Positions 44,118-53,430 are shown, counted from the stretch's first letter. The stretch: 64,000 bases of DNA from Granulibacter bethesdensis (GCF_001889525.1 NZ_CP018192.1:682001-746000); one strand, 5' to 3'. Translations and numbers: made by a program. The notes: generated from the letters alone by a model not told the origin.

Positions 44118-45989
44118 ATGCTGGATATCAGAACCTTCGATAACCGCCAGGGTGGCAACGTTCTCTACAAGGCGCTGGCGCATCCTCTGGCGGCGGAGGC
44201 AGCCTCTCGTCTGACCCGTCAGTTGGCGGGCAAGGGGAAAGTCGCCGTCTTCGATCCCGAGGGAATAGCCCGGACCCTGTTCGTCATGCTGCCCGAACTG
44301 CCGCCGGTGGAAGCGCTCTATGTGCAGGATACGGAACGCCTGCAGGAGCAGGATGTGCGTCCGGTGACCGATCTGCCCCGCAGCGGCGCGAAGATCGTGC
44401 TGGCGGCGACGTTCGATACGAGGCGGCTGGCCGACCGTCTGGACTCTCTGATGCCCGAGGGGGCGGAACTGGTCACACTGGAGGATATCCGTATCCCGGA
44501 GGCGCTGCAGACCGCCCCGCGCTATCTCGACAGGCTGAATTTTGCGACCAATTTTGCATTTTTCCGGGAGCAGAATGGCCTTTCCACCAGATTGGTCACC
44601 GCCAATTACTGGGCCGGATACGGTGCAAACTCGGTCCGGCTGTGGCTGCGTCTGTTTGCGCAGGATGGATCAGTGCTGGCAACATGGGAACAGAAGGTGC
44701 CTGCCGGTCCCGGTGGTATCGTCATTGACAGCCGCGAGGTGAGGGCACGCTTTAATCTGCCTGAATTCACCGGCCAGCTTTTCATCCATGCCATCGGCGT
44801 TGCCGGGCATGATGTGGTGAAATACGCCGTGGATACGTATGGCGGTGGTTCATTATCCTGCACGCATGATGCCAATGCATGGCCGTCTGAACGCTATGCC
44901 GGTCTACCCGCCCCCCGTGAGGATGAGCGTGTGATCCTGTGGGTGCAGAACAGTCATGCCGTGCCGATTCCGGCGGGAGCCATCGCGCTGGATCGCATGG
45001 GTGCGGAAAAACCGGTGGTGCTGGATAAGGTCATTCCCCCATTCGCGACCGAGGCGCTGGATGTCGCTGCGCTGCTGCCCGGGATATATTGGCCCGCACA
45101 GGTAGAAATTCTTGCGGGCCGTCATGTGGTCAGACCGCGCTATGAGGTGATCCGCGGTGCATTGACCCGCATTGCGCATCCGAATGTGGAGCGCGCCGAT
45201 CTGCGGCCCGATCCGGGTATCCGTGCCCTGTCGCCATTGCTGGGGCGGGGCTATCTGCTGCCATTCCCGATCATGCCGCGTCGGTATTTCCGCAGTATCG
45301 CCCAGCCGACCCCGATGGCGCATGAGCAGAACTCCCTGCCACTCCGGCTCGATTTGTTCGCCCCGGATGGCCAGAAAGTGGCGGAGCATTTTCTGGGAAA
45401 CCTGCCGCGTCACCATGATCTGGCGCTCGATCTGGACACTCTTCTGCCGGAGGACGCCCTGCCGGAGGGCGGTCATGGCGAACTGGTCTATGATTTCCGT
45501 GAGGGTGGGGAGGCCGATGGCTGGCTGCACGGCCTGTTCCGTTACGAGCATCGCGTCTCCGGTCATGCGGCGGAGACCAGCTTTGGCGCGCATATCTACA
45601 ACACGGCGATGACCTATCGCGGGGAGCCGCAATCCTATTCCGGGCCGCCACCGGGCCTGTCCACGCGGTTGTTCCTGAAACTGGGGGCGGACGGGCTTGA
45701 GAGTTTCGCGCATCTGATCTACCCGGCTTCCGCCTCATGGCGCGCATTGTCCTGCACATCCCTGCTGCTGCATGATGCGGAGGGCAAGATGATTGCCGAG
45801 GAATCACTTGCGATTCCCTGCTCTGGCAGCCATGTGGTGCGGCCACACCGGATTTTTGGTCCGGCGCTGATGGATGCAGCGGGAAGGGGCGGGTATGTGC
45901 TGATCCGTGACCGAACCTGCCGGCTGTTCGGCTATCACGGTCTGGAACGGGCGGATGCTTTCTCGCTGGATCACATGTTCGGATTCTGA
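44118..45989 (+). CDS. Large conserved-looking protein of unknown function
   Basis: A 623-residue soluble protein without signal peptide or membrane helix. It begins MLDIRTFDNRQGGNVLYKALA. A first part (1-140) looks like an alpha/beta domain (GKGKVAVFDPEGIARTLFVML, AKIVLAATFDTRRLADRLDSL). The rest is beta-rich, with repeated segments such as RLWLRLFAQDGSVLATWEQKVPAG and LPLRLDLFAPDGQKVAEHFLGN, suggesting two similar beta-sandwich modules. It contains HDANAWPSERYAGLP and RYEHRVSGHAAETSFGAHIYN. I do not recognise the family. It follows the ELM1-like gene closely, so a shared role is likely. Confidence 0.75.
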   Translation: MLDIRTFDNRQGGNVLYKALAHPLAAEAASRLTRQLAGKGKVAVFDPEGIARTLFVMLPELPPVEALYVQDTERLQEQDVRPVTDLPRSGAKIVLAATFDTRRLADRLDSLMPEGAELVTLEDIRIPEALQTAPRYLDRLNFATNFAFFREQNGLSTRLVTANYWAGYGANSVRLWLRLFAQDGSVLATWEQKVPAGPGGIVIDSREVRARFNLPEFTGQLFIHAIGVAGHDVVKYAVDTYGGGSLSCTHDANAWPSERYAGLPAPREDERVILWVQNSHAVPIPAGAIALDRMGAEKPVVLDKVIPPFATEALDVAALLPGIYWPAQVEILAGRHVVRPRYEVIRGALTRIAHPNVERADLRPDPGIRALSPLLGRGYLLPFPIMPRRYFRSIAQPTPMAHEQNSLPLRLDLFAPDGQKVAEHFLGNLPRHHDLALDLDTLLPEDALPEGGHGELVYDFREGGEADGWLHGLFRYEHRVSGHAAETSFGAHIYNTAMTYRGEPQSYSGPPPGLSTRLFLKLGADGLESFAHLIYPASASWRALSCTSLLLHDAEGKMIAEESLAIPCSGSHVVRPHRIFGPALMDAAGRGGYVLIRDRTCRLFGYHGLERADAFSLDHMFGF

Positions 45990-46054
45990 CGCTCCCCCTG
46001 TTGCTCCCTGGCGAAGTCTGGCCGGAGCGCTCCGGTTATAAAGAGGAACGGATA

Positions 46055-46960
46055 TTGCCTGCCAACGGGAATTCTCCGGTCGCGGTTGAGCTGATCGCGG
46101 TGCTGGCGGCGGTCTCCGATGGCGATCCGCAAGTGCTGACGGTGCAGGAGGGGCATGCCCTTCCTTCCGGCCCGTTTGAGGAAGGGCATCGTTCCCTTCA
46201 GGCCGGCACACGCTCCTGGGTGGAACGGCAGACCGGCCATCCGCTGGGATATATCGAGCAGCTTTACACTTTCGCCGATCATGACCGTGCGGGGGATGGG
46301 CGCCGTGCGATTTCCATTTCCTATCTCGGGCTGACCCGCATGACGGAACGGCAGGTGGGCCGGCGCAACTGGTATGCCTATTTCCCATGGGAGGATCGGC
46401 GCGAGATGGGCGGGATCGCGCTGGGGGCAGAGATTGCCCGCCGTCTGGAAACCTGGATCGCCGGGGCGGATGGTATGCTCCGCCAGCAGCGGACATTGCG
46501 GCGCGATGCCGCTTTCGGCACCGGTGGAGAGAAATGGAACGAAGAACTCGTTCTGCAACGCTACGAACTTTTATACGAAGCGGGGCTGGTGGCTGAATCC
46601 CGCGCGCCCACTGCCGGGCGCGTGCCGGGGCTGTCGATGCTGTATGACCATCGCCGTATTCTGGCGACGGCAATTGCCAGGCTGCGGGCAAAGATCAAGT
46701 ATCGCCCGGTGGTGTTTGAACTGATGCCGGATGCTTTTACCCTTGGCCAGCTTCAGGTGGCGATGGAGGCTTTGGCCGGACACCGCTTGCACAAGCAGAA
46801 TTTTCGTCGCCAGATGGAGCAGCAGGAACTGGTCGAGGAAACCGGCGCTATGGCAGCGCAGACAGGTGGCCGTCCTGCGAAACTGTACCGCTTCCGGGGT
46901 GCTGTGATGCGGGAGCGGAGTATGGCTGGTTCCAAACTGCCCTTGGCCCGGGTGCCCTGA
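46055..46960 (+). CDS. nadQ: NadQ-like Nudix/winged-helix regulator of NAD synthesis
   Basis: A 301-residue COG4111-type protein. The N-terminal Nudix-like domain includes LTVQEGHALPSGPFEEGHRS and HPLGYIEQLYTFADHDR but lacks a full catalytic Nudix box, as in sensor-type relatives. The C-terminal winged-helix part (about 200-285) has IKYRPVVFELMPDAFTLGQLQ and HKQNFRRQMEQQELVEETG. NadQ is a proposed repressor of nadABC in alphaproteobacteria. nadABC lies 1.9 kb downstream with strong palindromes in front. TTG 46055 is chosen with AAGAGGAA upstream; the frame is open to TTG 46001. Confidence 0.75.
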   Translation: MPANGNSPVAVELIAVLAAVSDGDPQVLTVQEGHALPSGPFEEGHRSLQAGTRSWVERQTGHPLGYIEQLYTFADHDRAGDGRRAISISYLGLTRMTERQVGRRNWYAYFPWEDRREMGGIALGAEIARRLETWIAGADGMLRQQRTLRRDAAFGTGGEKWNEELVLQRYELLYEAGLVAESRAPTAGRVPGLSMLYDHRRILATAIARLRAKIKYRPVVFELMPDAFTLGQLQVAMEALAGHRLHKQNFRRQMEQQELVEETGAMAAQTGGRPAKLYRFRGAVMRERSMAGSKLPLARVP

Positions 46961-47017
46961 GTGTTTCAGCTTGTCGGGTATCGGGATCGGAGCAGAAATA
47001 AAAAAGGGAGCATATGA

Positions 47018-47371
47018 ATGGCCGGAAAAATGCTGGATTGGGCTGCCTATCGCGGCCAGTTGGGCGGCGAACTGGGAAAGCTGGCGAAGGTTAACCCCGA
47101 TGTCCTGAAAGGCCACGACATTCTCGCGGCGGCGGCACCGTCGCCGAATGTGCTGGATGCCAAAACAAGGGAGCTGATCGCCCTTGCCGTTGCCGTCACG
47201 ACACGCTGCGATGGGTGTCTGGCGTTCCATACCGAGGCGGCCCGTAAGGCGGGTGCAACAAAGGAAGAAGTGGCTGAGGCTTTGGGGGTTGCCATTGCCC
47301 TGAATACCGGTGCGGCTCTGGTCTATTCTGCCCGTGCCATGGATGCGTTTGGCGATCAGTCCGAGGACTGA
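47018..47371 (+). CDS. AhpD-like / carboxymuconolactone decarboxylase family protein
   Basis: A 117-residue all-helical protein with the AhpD-type redox motif in TRCDGCLAFHTEAA (Cys-x2-Cys-x3-His). It is preceded by LDAKTRELIALAVAV and followed by GATKEEVAEALGVAIALNTG. The motif suggests peroxidase or disulfide chemistry rather than decarboxylation. AAAAAGGGAG just before the start is the ribosome site. It follows nadQ by 57 bases. The start is ATG 47018. Confidence 0.88.
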   Translation: MAGKMLDWAAYRGQLGGELGKLAKVNPDVLKGHDILAAAAPSPNVLDAKTRELIALAVAVTTRCDGCLAFHTEAARKAGATKEEVAEALGVAIALNTGAALVYSARAMDAFGDQSED

Positions 47372-47542
47372 GCCGGCGTGAAAAGCTTGCCGCCGCTCGC
47401 ATGTGGAGCCGGTGGCAAGCCGTCCATTGACCCGCCTTGTGTTACACGGGCAGATTGGTTTTCGCGCAGGGTGTGACGCTGGGCGAGGCGAGCAGACTGC
47501 GACGATCTGTAACGAGGCTGGCTATAATGAGGGCTGGAGCGT

Positions 47543-47908
47543 ATGCAATTATTCAAAGCCGGGCTGATCATGGGAATCCTGCTGGTGTCCAGCCATGCCC
47601 ATGCCCAACTCAATCCATTTTACACCAGCGTTGACGGTTCAGCCCTCAATAAGAGCGACCTTGCCACTCTTGGTAAGGCAGCGGGACCTCTCTTCGGAAA
47701 CGAGCCTCTGTTCAACGGCTCAACCCAACCGTGGTCCAATCCTAAGACCGGTAACAGCGGCACGCTGACCCTGGTTGAGCAGTACCAAAAGGACGGAATG
47801 TCCTGCCGAAAAATCAGGTATGATGTGATGCTGAAAAGGCGCAATGCCCCAAATGTCTATACGCTGGACTGGTGCAAGACAGCGCAAGGTGTGTGGAAAA
47901 CACGCTGA
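47543..47908 (+). CDS. Small exported protein, surface-antigen-like
   Basis: A 121-residue protein with a signal peptide MQLFKAGLIMGILLVSSHAH ending AQ. The C-terminal half has PWSNPKTGNSGTLTLVEQY, MSCRKIRYDV and LDWCKTAQGVWK, the two-cysteine pattern of the 17-kDa surface-antigen C-terminal (RT0821-type) family. The cysteines probably form a disulfide in the periplasm. No lipobox is visible. A strong terminator follows. The function is not known. Confidence 0.7.
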   Translation: MQLFKAGLIMGILLVSSHAHAQLNPFYTSVDGSALNKSDLATLGKAAGPLFGNEPLFNGSTQPWSNPKTGNSGTLTLVEQYQKDGMSCRKIRYDVMLKRRNAPNVYTLDWCKTAQGVWKTR

Positions 47909-47931
47909 TTTCCAGCCGTACTAGGCTGTAT

Positions 47932-47967
47932 AAAGGGGGCAGCGACCGGATTGGTCCTGCCCCTTTT
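47932..47967. terminator. Terminator between converging genes
   Basis: GGGGCAG (47936-47942) pairs with CTGCCCC (47957-47963), extended inside by GACC/GGTC and flanked by AAA and TTTT, so it can serve both directions. Confidence 0.8.
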
Positions 47968-47974
47968 CTGTCTG

Positions 47975-48583
47975 TCATGGGCGGGTCAGTGTTTCGACCA
48001 TGGCATAATCCTGCCGGTAATAATGATGGATAATCCGGCGGGCTTCGGGGGTAACCTCGACCATTGTAGCCTGGGACGGGTTAAAGGGCTTGCGGAATAT
48101 GGCTGCTTCTTCTGCCCCGACCAGATCGGCCATCGCATGATGTAACTGACTGAGTTCAATGGCGTGGGAATAGCGGATCGGATGTAGATGGCGATACTGC
48201 GGCACGACATGCGGATCGCCGTTCAACGATGCAAAAACAGCAAATTTCTCAAATGTTGACGGCTCTTCACGCATGATGCGTCGATATCGTGCGATCAGAT
48301 CCTCTGCATTATGCCGGTCAAGAATTTTATTGCGAAACAGGCTGACGAGGCGTGCTTCAGGATCGCGCCAGACAAAGATACGGGCGTCGTAATGGCCGAA
48401 TGGCCAGATTTTGTATTTCCGCGGGATATGCCCGATGCGTATTTCGGGATCGAGACCCATCGCAGCTTTGAAGCTGCTGCACCCGTTTTTGCGAATATAA
48501 GCGTACAGAATACGCTTTCCGCCCAGCATGAAGGTCAAATGCTGTCTGCCGGGACGGAATCGCCCGCGATTGTCGAAGGGCAT
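47975..48583 (-). CDS. Sulfotransferase-family-like protein
   Basis: A 202-residue protein resembling the carbohydrate sulfotransferase (Sulfotransfer_2) group. KRILYAYIRKNGCSSFKAAM corresponds to the PAPS 5'-phosphosulfate loop, and ARIFVWRDPEARLVSLFRNKI corresponds to the 3'-phosphate-binding strand and helix. The C-terminus is rich in His and Arg. ATG 48583 is chosen; the frame extends to 48769, but that would run into the nad promoter region and adds unrelated residues. The acceptor is unknown, and activity is family inference. Confidence 0.65.
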   Translation of the reverse strand: MPFDNRGRFRPGRQHLTFMLGGKRILYAYIRKNGCSSFKAAMGLDPEIRIGHIPRKYKIWPFGHYDARIFVWRDPEARLVSLFRNKILDRHNAEDLIARYRRIMREEPSTFEKFAVFASLNGDPHVVPQYRHLHPIRYSHAIELSQLHHAMADLVGAEEAAIFRKPFNPSQATMVEVTPEARRIIHHYYRQDYAMVETLTRP

Positions 48584-48750
48584 TGTTGCGGTCGAGGGGG
48601 GCGGGCGCGTCGTCAGGGGGGATGCTCCGGTGCTCAGATGAAAGAGCCCGAAGCTATACGCGTGCAGGGTGTAAGCTATTGATATGAATTGAAACGATAT
48701 GTTGCTGGATCGGGTTCGCCTCACTTTTATCAGCAAATATGGAAAACAGC

Positions 48751-48789
48751 TTGACAGCATTATGCTCACTTACAGCATAATGCTGTCAA
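48751..48789 (+). promoter_or_regulatory. nadABC promoter overlapped by a 16-bp perfect inverted repeat
   Basis: TTGACAGCATTATGCT (48751-48766) and its reverse complement (48774-48789) flank CACTTAC. The left arm contains a perfect -35 TTGACA, and the right arm contains CATAAT 19 bases later as a possible -10. A repressor bound here would block RNA polymerase. The TATGCT/AGCATA core is shared with the second site. NadQ is the likely binder by context. Confidence 0.75.
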
Positions 48790-48812
48790 CAAAGGCCGAT
48801 CTTTTATCTTAA

Positions 48813-48831
48813 TATGCTCAAAAAGAGCATA
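48813..48831 (+). promoter_or_regulatory. Second NadQ-type operator before nadA
   Basis: TATGCTC (48813-48819), AAAAA, GAGCATA (48825-48831) form a perfect palindrome ending two bases before the AGGAGG of nadA. It shares its core with the upstream repeat. Confidence 0.7.
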
Positions 48832-48844
48832 ATAGGAGGCGTGC

Positions 48845-49828
48845 TTGCTGGATTCGATCGAAAACGTTTCATCGCTTTACGACCGTGTAAAGCGCGTCAT
48901 TCCCCCGATGGAATGGCCTGCTTTTGAAGGCGATATCGAGGCGATTCTACGACTGAAGCGGGAACGCAACGCGGTGATTCTGGCGCATAACTACCAGACG
49001 CCGGAAATCTTTCACTGCGTGTCTGACATTGTTGGCGACAGCCTGAAACTGGCACGGGAAGCGCAGTTCGTCGATGCGGATGTCATCGTGCTGGCAGGCG
49101 TGCATTTCATGGCCGAGACGGCAAAGCTGCTTAACCCGTCCAAGACCGTGCTGATCCCCGATATGGCGGCTGGCTGCTCACTGGCTGACAGCATCACGGC
49201 GGCTGATGTGCGGCTGATGCGGGAGCGTTATCCCGGTGTTCCGGTGGTGACCTATGTCAACACCTCGGCGGCGGTGAAGGCGGAGAGTGATCTGTGCTGC
49301 ACGTCCGGCAATGCACGGAAAATCGTGGAGCGGCTGGCGCAGGAAGGCCATGAGCGCGTCATGATGATCCCGGACGAGTATCTGGCACAAAACATAGCCA
49401 ACGAAACCGGCGTCAACATCATTACCTGGGCGGGGCATTGCGAGGTGCATGAGCGCTTCACGCCCGAACAGATCAGGGAGTTGCGGGCGGAAAACCCCGG
49501 TGTCGTCGTGCTGGCGCATCCGGAATGCCCGCCGGATGTCGTGGCGGAGGCCGATTATGCGGGCTCGACCGCGGGCATGTCGGATTATGTGGCGCAAAAC
49601 AAGCCGGGCCGTGTCGTTCTGATCACGGAGTGCTCGATGAGTGATAATGTTGCCGTGCATCACCCGGATGTGGAATTCGTGCGCCCGTGCAATCTGTGCC
49701 CGCATATGAAACGGGTCACTCTGGCCAATATCCGGCACAGTCTGGAAACGATGACCCATGAAGTGACCATCGATGCCTCTGTCGCTGACAGGGCGCGCCA
49801 GGCCGTGGAGCGCATGCTGGCGATCTGA
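48845..49828 (+). CDS. nadA: Quinolinate synthase A
   Basis: A 327-residue 4Fe-4S enzyme that condenses iminoaspartate with dihydroxyacetone phosphate to quinolinate. Seen: [41 protein letters not shown], the cluster cysteine regions DLCCTSGNA and [10 protein letters not shown], and [15 protein letters not shown]. The start is TTG 48845 with AGGAGG 5 bases upstream; no ATG is available in frame nearby. Two palindromic operators precede it. It is the first gene of the nadABC set. Confidence 0.96.
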   Translation: MLDSIENVSSLYDRVKRVIPPMEWPAFEGDIEAILRLKRERNAVILAHNYQTPEIFHCVSDIVGDSLKLAREAQFVDADVIVLAGVHFMAETAKLLNPSKTVLIPDMAAGCSLADSITAADVRLMRERYPGVPVVTYVNTSAAVKAESDLCCTSGNARKIVERLAQEGHERVMMIPDEYLAQNIANETGVNIITWAGHCEVHERFTPEQIRELRAENPGVVVLAHPECPPDVVAEADYAGSTAGMSDYVAQNKPGRVVLITECSMSDNVAVHHPDVEFVRPCNLCPHMKRVTLANIRHSLETMTHEVTIDASVADRARQAVERMLAI

Positions 49829-49884
49829 ACCGCTTCGACCCGATTGGCCGTTTCCTCATGCCGGCACTGTTGGAGTCCAGACAT

Positions 49885-51432
49885 ATGGATCACTCATCCC
49901 TCGATGGGCGGGTTGTCATCATAGGGGCGGGACTGGCCGGGCTGATGACGGCCTTGCGGCTGGCTCCTGTTCCCTCTGTCGTGCTGAGCGCTGCTCCATT
50001 GGGGGAGCAGGCTGCAAGTGGCTGGGCGCAGGGGGGAATTGCTTCCGCACTCGGCCCGGATGATTCTCCGGCATTGCATGCTCAGGATACTCTGGCGGCT
50101 GGGGATGGCCTCTGTGACCCTGATGTGGTGGCCCGGATCACCGCTGCTGCTCCGGCAGCGGTGGAGGCGCTGGCGGAGCTTGGGGCGCGGTTCGATCGGG
50201 ATCAGGCTGGCGCTTTCAGGCTGGGGCTTGAAGCCGCGCATAGTCGTCGTCGCATCGTCCATGCGCAAGGCGATGGCAGCGGACGAGAGGTTCTTCGAGC
50301 CGTGCTCGCGGCAGCCAGAAGCGAATCGTCGATAACGCTGCTGGATTGTGCGCGGGCGGTGCGGCTGATCACCGTCAATGGTGCCGTGGCCGGTTTACTG
50401 TTTGTGCGGAACGGATCATTTCACTGCATCCGCACCGGTCGCGTGGTGATTGCCTCCGGCGGCGTCGGCGGTCTGTATGCCCATACCACCAATCCGAAAG
50501 GAGCAACGGGAGCGGGGCTGGCCCTTGCGGCGCGGGCCGGAGCGTTGCTGGGGGATATGGAGTTCGTGCAGTTTCATCCCACTGCCTTTGATGCCGGACG
50601 GGATCCGATGCCGCTGATCAGTGAGGCTGTCCGCGGTGAAGGTGCGGCTTTGATCGACGAGACAGGAGAGCGTTTTCTCCCTGACGATCTGGCGCCCAGG
50701 GATGTGGTATCGCGTGGTGTTTTCCGGCATCTCGTTGCAGGTCATCGCGTTTATCTTGACGCAACAAAGGCGGTCGGTGCCCGCTTCCCGGTTCGCTTTC
50801 CGGCTATTGATGCTATTTGCCGGGGGGCAGGTTTCGATCCGTCAGTGCAGCCAATACCGATCCGTCCCGCTGCGCATTACCACATGGGTGGTATCGTGGT
50901 GGACAAGGAAGGCAGAAGTTCCGTCCCGGGTCTGTGGGCGTGCGGTGAGGCGGCGTGCACAGGGCTGCATGGAGCCAACCGGCTGGCAAGCAATTCGTTG
51001 CTGGAGGCTGCCGTCACCGGTGGCTGGGTTGCGGAGAGCATCGCGGCGCAGACGGCTGCGCCTGTTGCGCCACTGTTGCCAGCGCCTGCCATGCCTGACG
51101 CGATCACATGTGGTGCCGGCGATGCTGTGCGTGCCGTGATGAGTCGAGATGTTGGCGTTCTACGCAACCATGCGGGACTGAGTCGGGCAATTGCAGCCCT
51201 TCGTCCACTTGCGGAGCATGATGATGCGGCGTTGATCGGGCTGATGATTGCTGATGCTGCGCTGGCCCGGAAAGAAAGTCGCGGGGGTCATGCGAGGGAT
51301 GATTATCCTTCGACTCTGCCTCTATTCCGGCGTACCGACTCCGCCGTAACTGTGCTGGCCCGTACCGCCTGTTTGATGAACGCTCAGGCCAGACCGGATA
51401 GTCCAGCAGTGCTGAAACAGGAGGCATCATGA
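49885..51432 (+). CDS. nadB: L-aspartate oxidase
   Basis: A 515-residue flavoprotein that oxidises L-aspartate to iminoaspartate for NadA. The FAD site is VVIIGAGLAGLMTALRLAP. SGWAQGGIASALGPDDSP, HAQGDGSGREVLRAVL, MEFVQFHPTAF, RPAAHYHMGGIVVD and GLHGANRLASNSLLEA are characteristic of the succinate dehydrogenase/NadB family. ATG 49885 has GGAG 9 bases upstream; ATG 49858 lacks one. The C-terminal helical domain is shortened but present. It overlaps nadC by ATGA. Confidence 0.96.
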   Translation: MDHSSLDGRVVIIGAGLAGLMTALRLAPVPSVVLSAAPLGEQAASGWAQGGIASALGPDDSPALHAQDTLAAGDGLCDPDVVARITAAAPAAVEALAELGARFDRDQAGAFRLGLEAAHSRRRIVHAQGDGSGREVLRAVLAAARSESSITLLDCARAVRLITVNGAVAGLLFVRNGSFHCIRTGRVVIASGGVGGLYAHTTNPKGATGAGLALAARAGALLGDMEFVQFHPTAFDAGRDPMPLISEAVRGEGAALIDETGERFLPDDLAPRDVVSRGVFRHLVAGHRVYLDATKAVGARFPVRFPAIDAICRGAGFDPSVQPIPIRPAAHYHMGGIVVDKEGRSSVPGLWACGEAACTGLHGANRLASNSLLEAAVTGGWVAESIAAQTAAPVAPLLPAPAMPDAITCGAGDAVRAVMSRDVGVLRNHAGLSRAIAALRPLAEHDDAALIGLMIADAALARKESRGGHARDDYPSTLPLFRRTDSAVTVLARTACLMNAQARPDSPAVLKQEAS

Positions 51433-52274
51433 CCCCTTTGCCCGATCTGCTGCTGGAACCACTGGTCCGTGCCGCGTTGTTGGAGGATCTGGGCCGGGCA
51501 GGAGATATTACCACGGATGCCGTGATACCGGCGACGCAGACTGCGCGCGTGGCTTTGCAAGCACGCCAGCCTGGAGTCATTGCCGGGCTTGATCTTGCCA
51601 GGCTCGCTTTTCACCTGGTGGAGCCACGGATCCATTTTTCTATCCATGTTCCCGATGGTGGCCGGGTGATGCCTGGTGATGCCATTGCCACCATTGACGG
51701 CCCTGCGCGGGGGTTGCTGACCGGGGAGCGTGTCGCCCTTAATTTTCTGGGACATTTGAGTGGTATCGCGACGGCAACGGCCGGAATTGCCGATGCGATT
51801 GCCCATACCAAGGCGCGGATATGCTGCACGCGAAAGACGACACCCGGACTGCGTGCCGTCGAGAAATATGCAGTGCGTGCCGGTGGCGGCAGCAATCATC
51901 GCTTCGGTCTTGATGATGCGGTATTGATCAAGGACAATCATATCGCCATTGCCGGAGGTGTGGCGACAGCCATCAAGCGGGCGCGTTCCAGCATCGGCCA
52001 TCTGGTCAAAATTGAGGTCGAGGTGGATACACTGACGCAGCTGCATCAGGTGCTGGAATACGATATTGATGCCGTACTGCTGGACAATATGGATCCGGCC
52101 ACGCTGAGGCAGGCAGTAGGGATCATCAATGGCCGCGCCATTGCTGAGGCATCGGGGCGGATTACGCCGCAGACAGCACCAGCCATCGCTGAAAGCGGGG
52201 TAGATCTGATTTCAGCTGGATGGCTGACTCACAGCTCTGCGGTATTGGATATCGGGCTGGATTTTCTGGATTGA
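51429..52274 (+). CDS. nadC: Nicotinate-nucleotide diphosphorylase (carboxylating)
   Basis: A 281-residue quinolinate phosphoribosyltransferase that makes nicotinate mononucleotide. Seen: ALLEDLGRAGDITTDAVIP, GERVALNFLGHLSGIATATA, CTRKTTPGLRAVEKYAV, GGGSNHRFGLDDAVLIKDNH and VEVDTLTQLHQVLEYDIDAVLLDN, all family signatures for PRPP and quinolinate binding. It starts at ATG 51429, overlapping the nadB stop, so the two are translationally coupled. Confidence 0.97.
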   Translation: MTPLPDLLLEPLVRAALLEDLGRAGDITTDAVIPATQTARVALQARQPGVIAGLDLARLAFHLVEPRIHFSIHVPDGGRVMPGDAIATIDGPARGLLTGERVALNFLGHLSGIATATAGIADAIAHTKARICCTRKTTPGLRAVEKYAVRAGGGSNHRFGLDDAVLIKDNHIAIAGGVATAIKRARSSIGHLVKIEVEVDTLTQLHQVLEYDIDAVLLDNMDPATLRQAVGIINGRAIAEASGRITPQTAPAIAESGVDLISAGWLTHSSAVLDIGLDFLD

Positions 52275-52305
52275 CGACTGGTTTTCAGTGATCAGAAAGG
52301 TCGTT

Positions 52306-52331
52306 TGTGGCGGATGCGTTCATCCGCCACA
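52306..52331. terminator. Hairpin between nadC and sfnG
   Basis: TGTGGCGGATG (52306-52316), CGTT loop, CATCCGCCACA (52321-52331): a perfect 11-bp stem between converging genes. It has no long T-tract. Confidence 0.6.
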
Positions 52332-52340
52332 GCATTGATA

Positions 52341-53420
52341 TCATGCGGCTATTTTCTGTCCGTTTTCCAAGGCACGTACCAGGGGGATGACCTCCTCTCC
52401 GAACGCCTTCAGCTCCTCCTGGAAATGAAGGAAGCCGGTCAGGACAAGGTCTACACCAAGCGATTTCAGAGTGAGGATGCGTTCTGCAATCTGTTGCGGC
52501 GTGCCGATCAGATTGGTGCGGAAGCCGTCATTGTACTGCACCAGATCTTCAAACTTGCTGTCCTGCCACATACCTTTTCCATCCGGAGATGACTGACCGG
52601 CCTGTTTAACGGCAGTGCCGAAGGCCTCGACCGCTTCCTTGTCTGCAGCGCCAACGATGCGGGCAAGCTCTTGGCGGGCTTCCTGTTCGCTGTTGCGTGC
52701 AATGACGAAAGCATTGACGGCAAATTTTACAGTTCGGCCGTTTTCCGCTGCCAGAGCACGGACCTTGGTGATTTGCTCTTTCAATCCATCCAGGCTGTTC
52801 CCGTTCATGAAATACCAATCGGAAACCGCACCTGCGTTCTGCTGTGCTGCACTGGAATTTCCGCCCTGGAAAATCTCCGGATGTGGTCTGCTGAGTGGTT
52901 TCGGATTGAGTGTGAAATCGTTGATCTTATAGAACTCACCATCATAGCTGAAATGGTCAGTGGTCCATATTCCCTTGAGAATATCAATAAATTCACGGGA
53001 ACGGCGATAGCGCGCCTCATGATCCGGCCAGCCAAGCCCCATGGCTTCCTGTTCGCCCTGAAACCATCCGCTGACAATGTTGACCGACCAGCGGCCATTA
53101 AAAAGATGATCGGCTGTAGCTCCGATTTTTGCGACCACTGCCGGATGCCATGGTCCAGGCAGAATAGCAGTGATCACGCGCAGCTTTTTTGTCGCCCCCA
53201 GCAAAGCGGCTGAAAACGTTGTGCTTTCATGTTGGGATTCAGCACCATAGCTGCCGATGAAGCGAATCTGCGTCAGAGCGTAATCGAAACCGACTTCTTC
53301 TGCCGTGCGTGCAAGCTCGACATTGTAGTCAACTCCCCAATGTGTTCGCTGGGGAATTTTACTGACGACCAGACCGCCGCTGACATTCGGTACCCAGTAG
53401 GCAAATTGTAACTGGCTCAT
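52341..53420 (-). CDS. sfnG: FMNH2-dependent dimethylsulfone monooxygenase
   Basis: A 359-residue luciferase-like monooxygenase that converts dimethylsulfone to methanesulfinate for sulfur supply. It begins MSQLQFAYWVPNVSGGLVVS. RTHWGVDYNVELARTAEEVGFDYAL, ATADHLFNGRWSVNIVSGWF, and HPEIFQGGNSSAAQ are typical of the SsuD/SfnG group. ATG 53420 is chosen; an extension to 53465 overlaps the upstream stop region. It lies 10 bases after sfnB. A reduced-flavin source is needed and not seen here. Confidence 0.9.
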   Translation of the reverse strand: MSQLQFAYWVPNVSGGLVVSKIPQRTHWGVDYNVELARTAEEVGFDYALTQIRFIGSYGAESQHESTTFSAALLGATKKLRVITAILPGPWHPAVVAKIGATADHLFNGRWSVNIVSGWFQGEQEAMGLGWPDHEARYRRSREFIDILKGIWTTDHFSYDGEFYKINDFTLNPKPLSRPHPEIFQGGNSSAAQQNAGAVSDWYFMNGNSLDGLKEQITKVRALAAENGRTVKFAVNAFVIARNSEQEARQELARIVGAADKEAVEAFGTAVKQAGQSSPDGKGMWQDSKFEDLVQYNDGFRTNLIGTPQQIAERILTLKSLGVDLVLTGFLHFQEELKAFGEEVIPLVRALENGQKIAA

Positions 53421-53430
53421 TGTCGTACTC

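Noticed and set aside
47008-47014. GAGCATA half-site before the AhpD-like gene as a NadQ operator
   Set aside because: Only one half-site is present and it overlaps the ribosome binding site; chance is likely.
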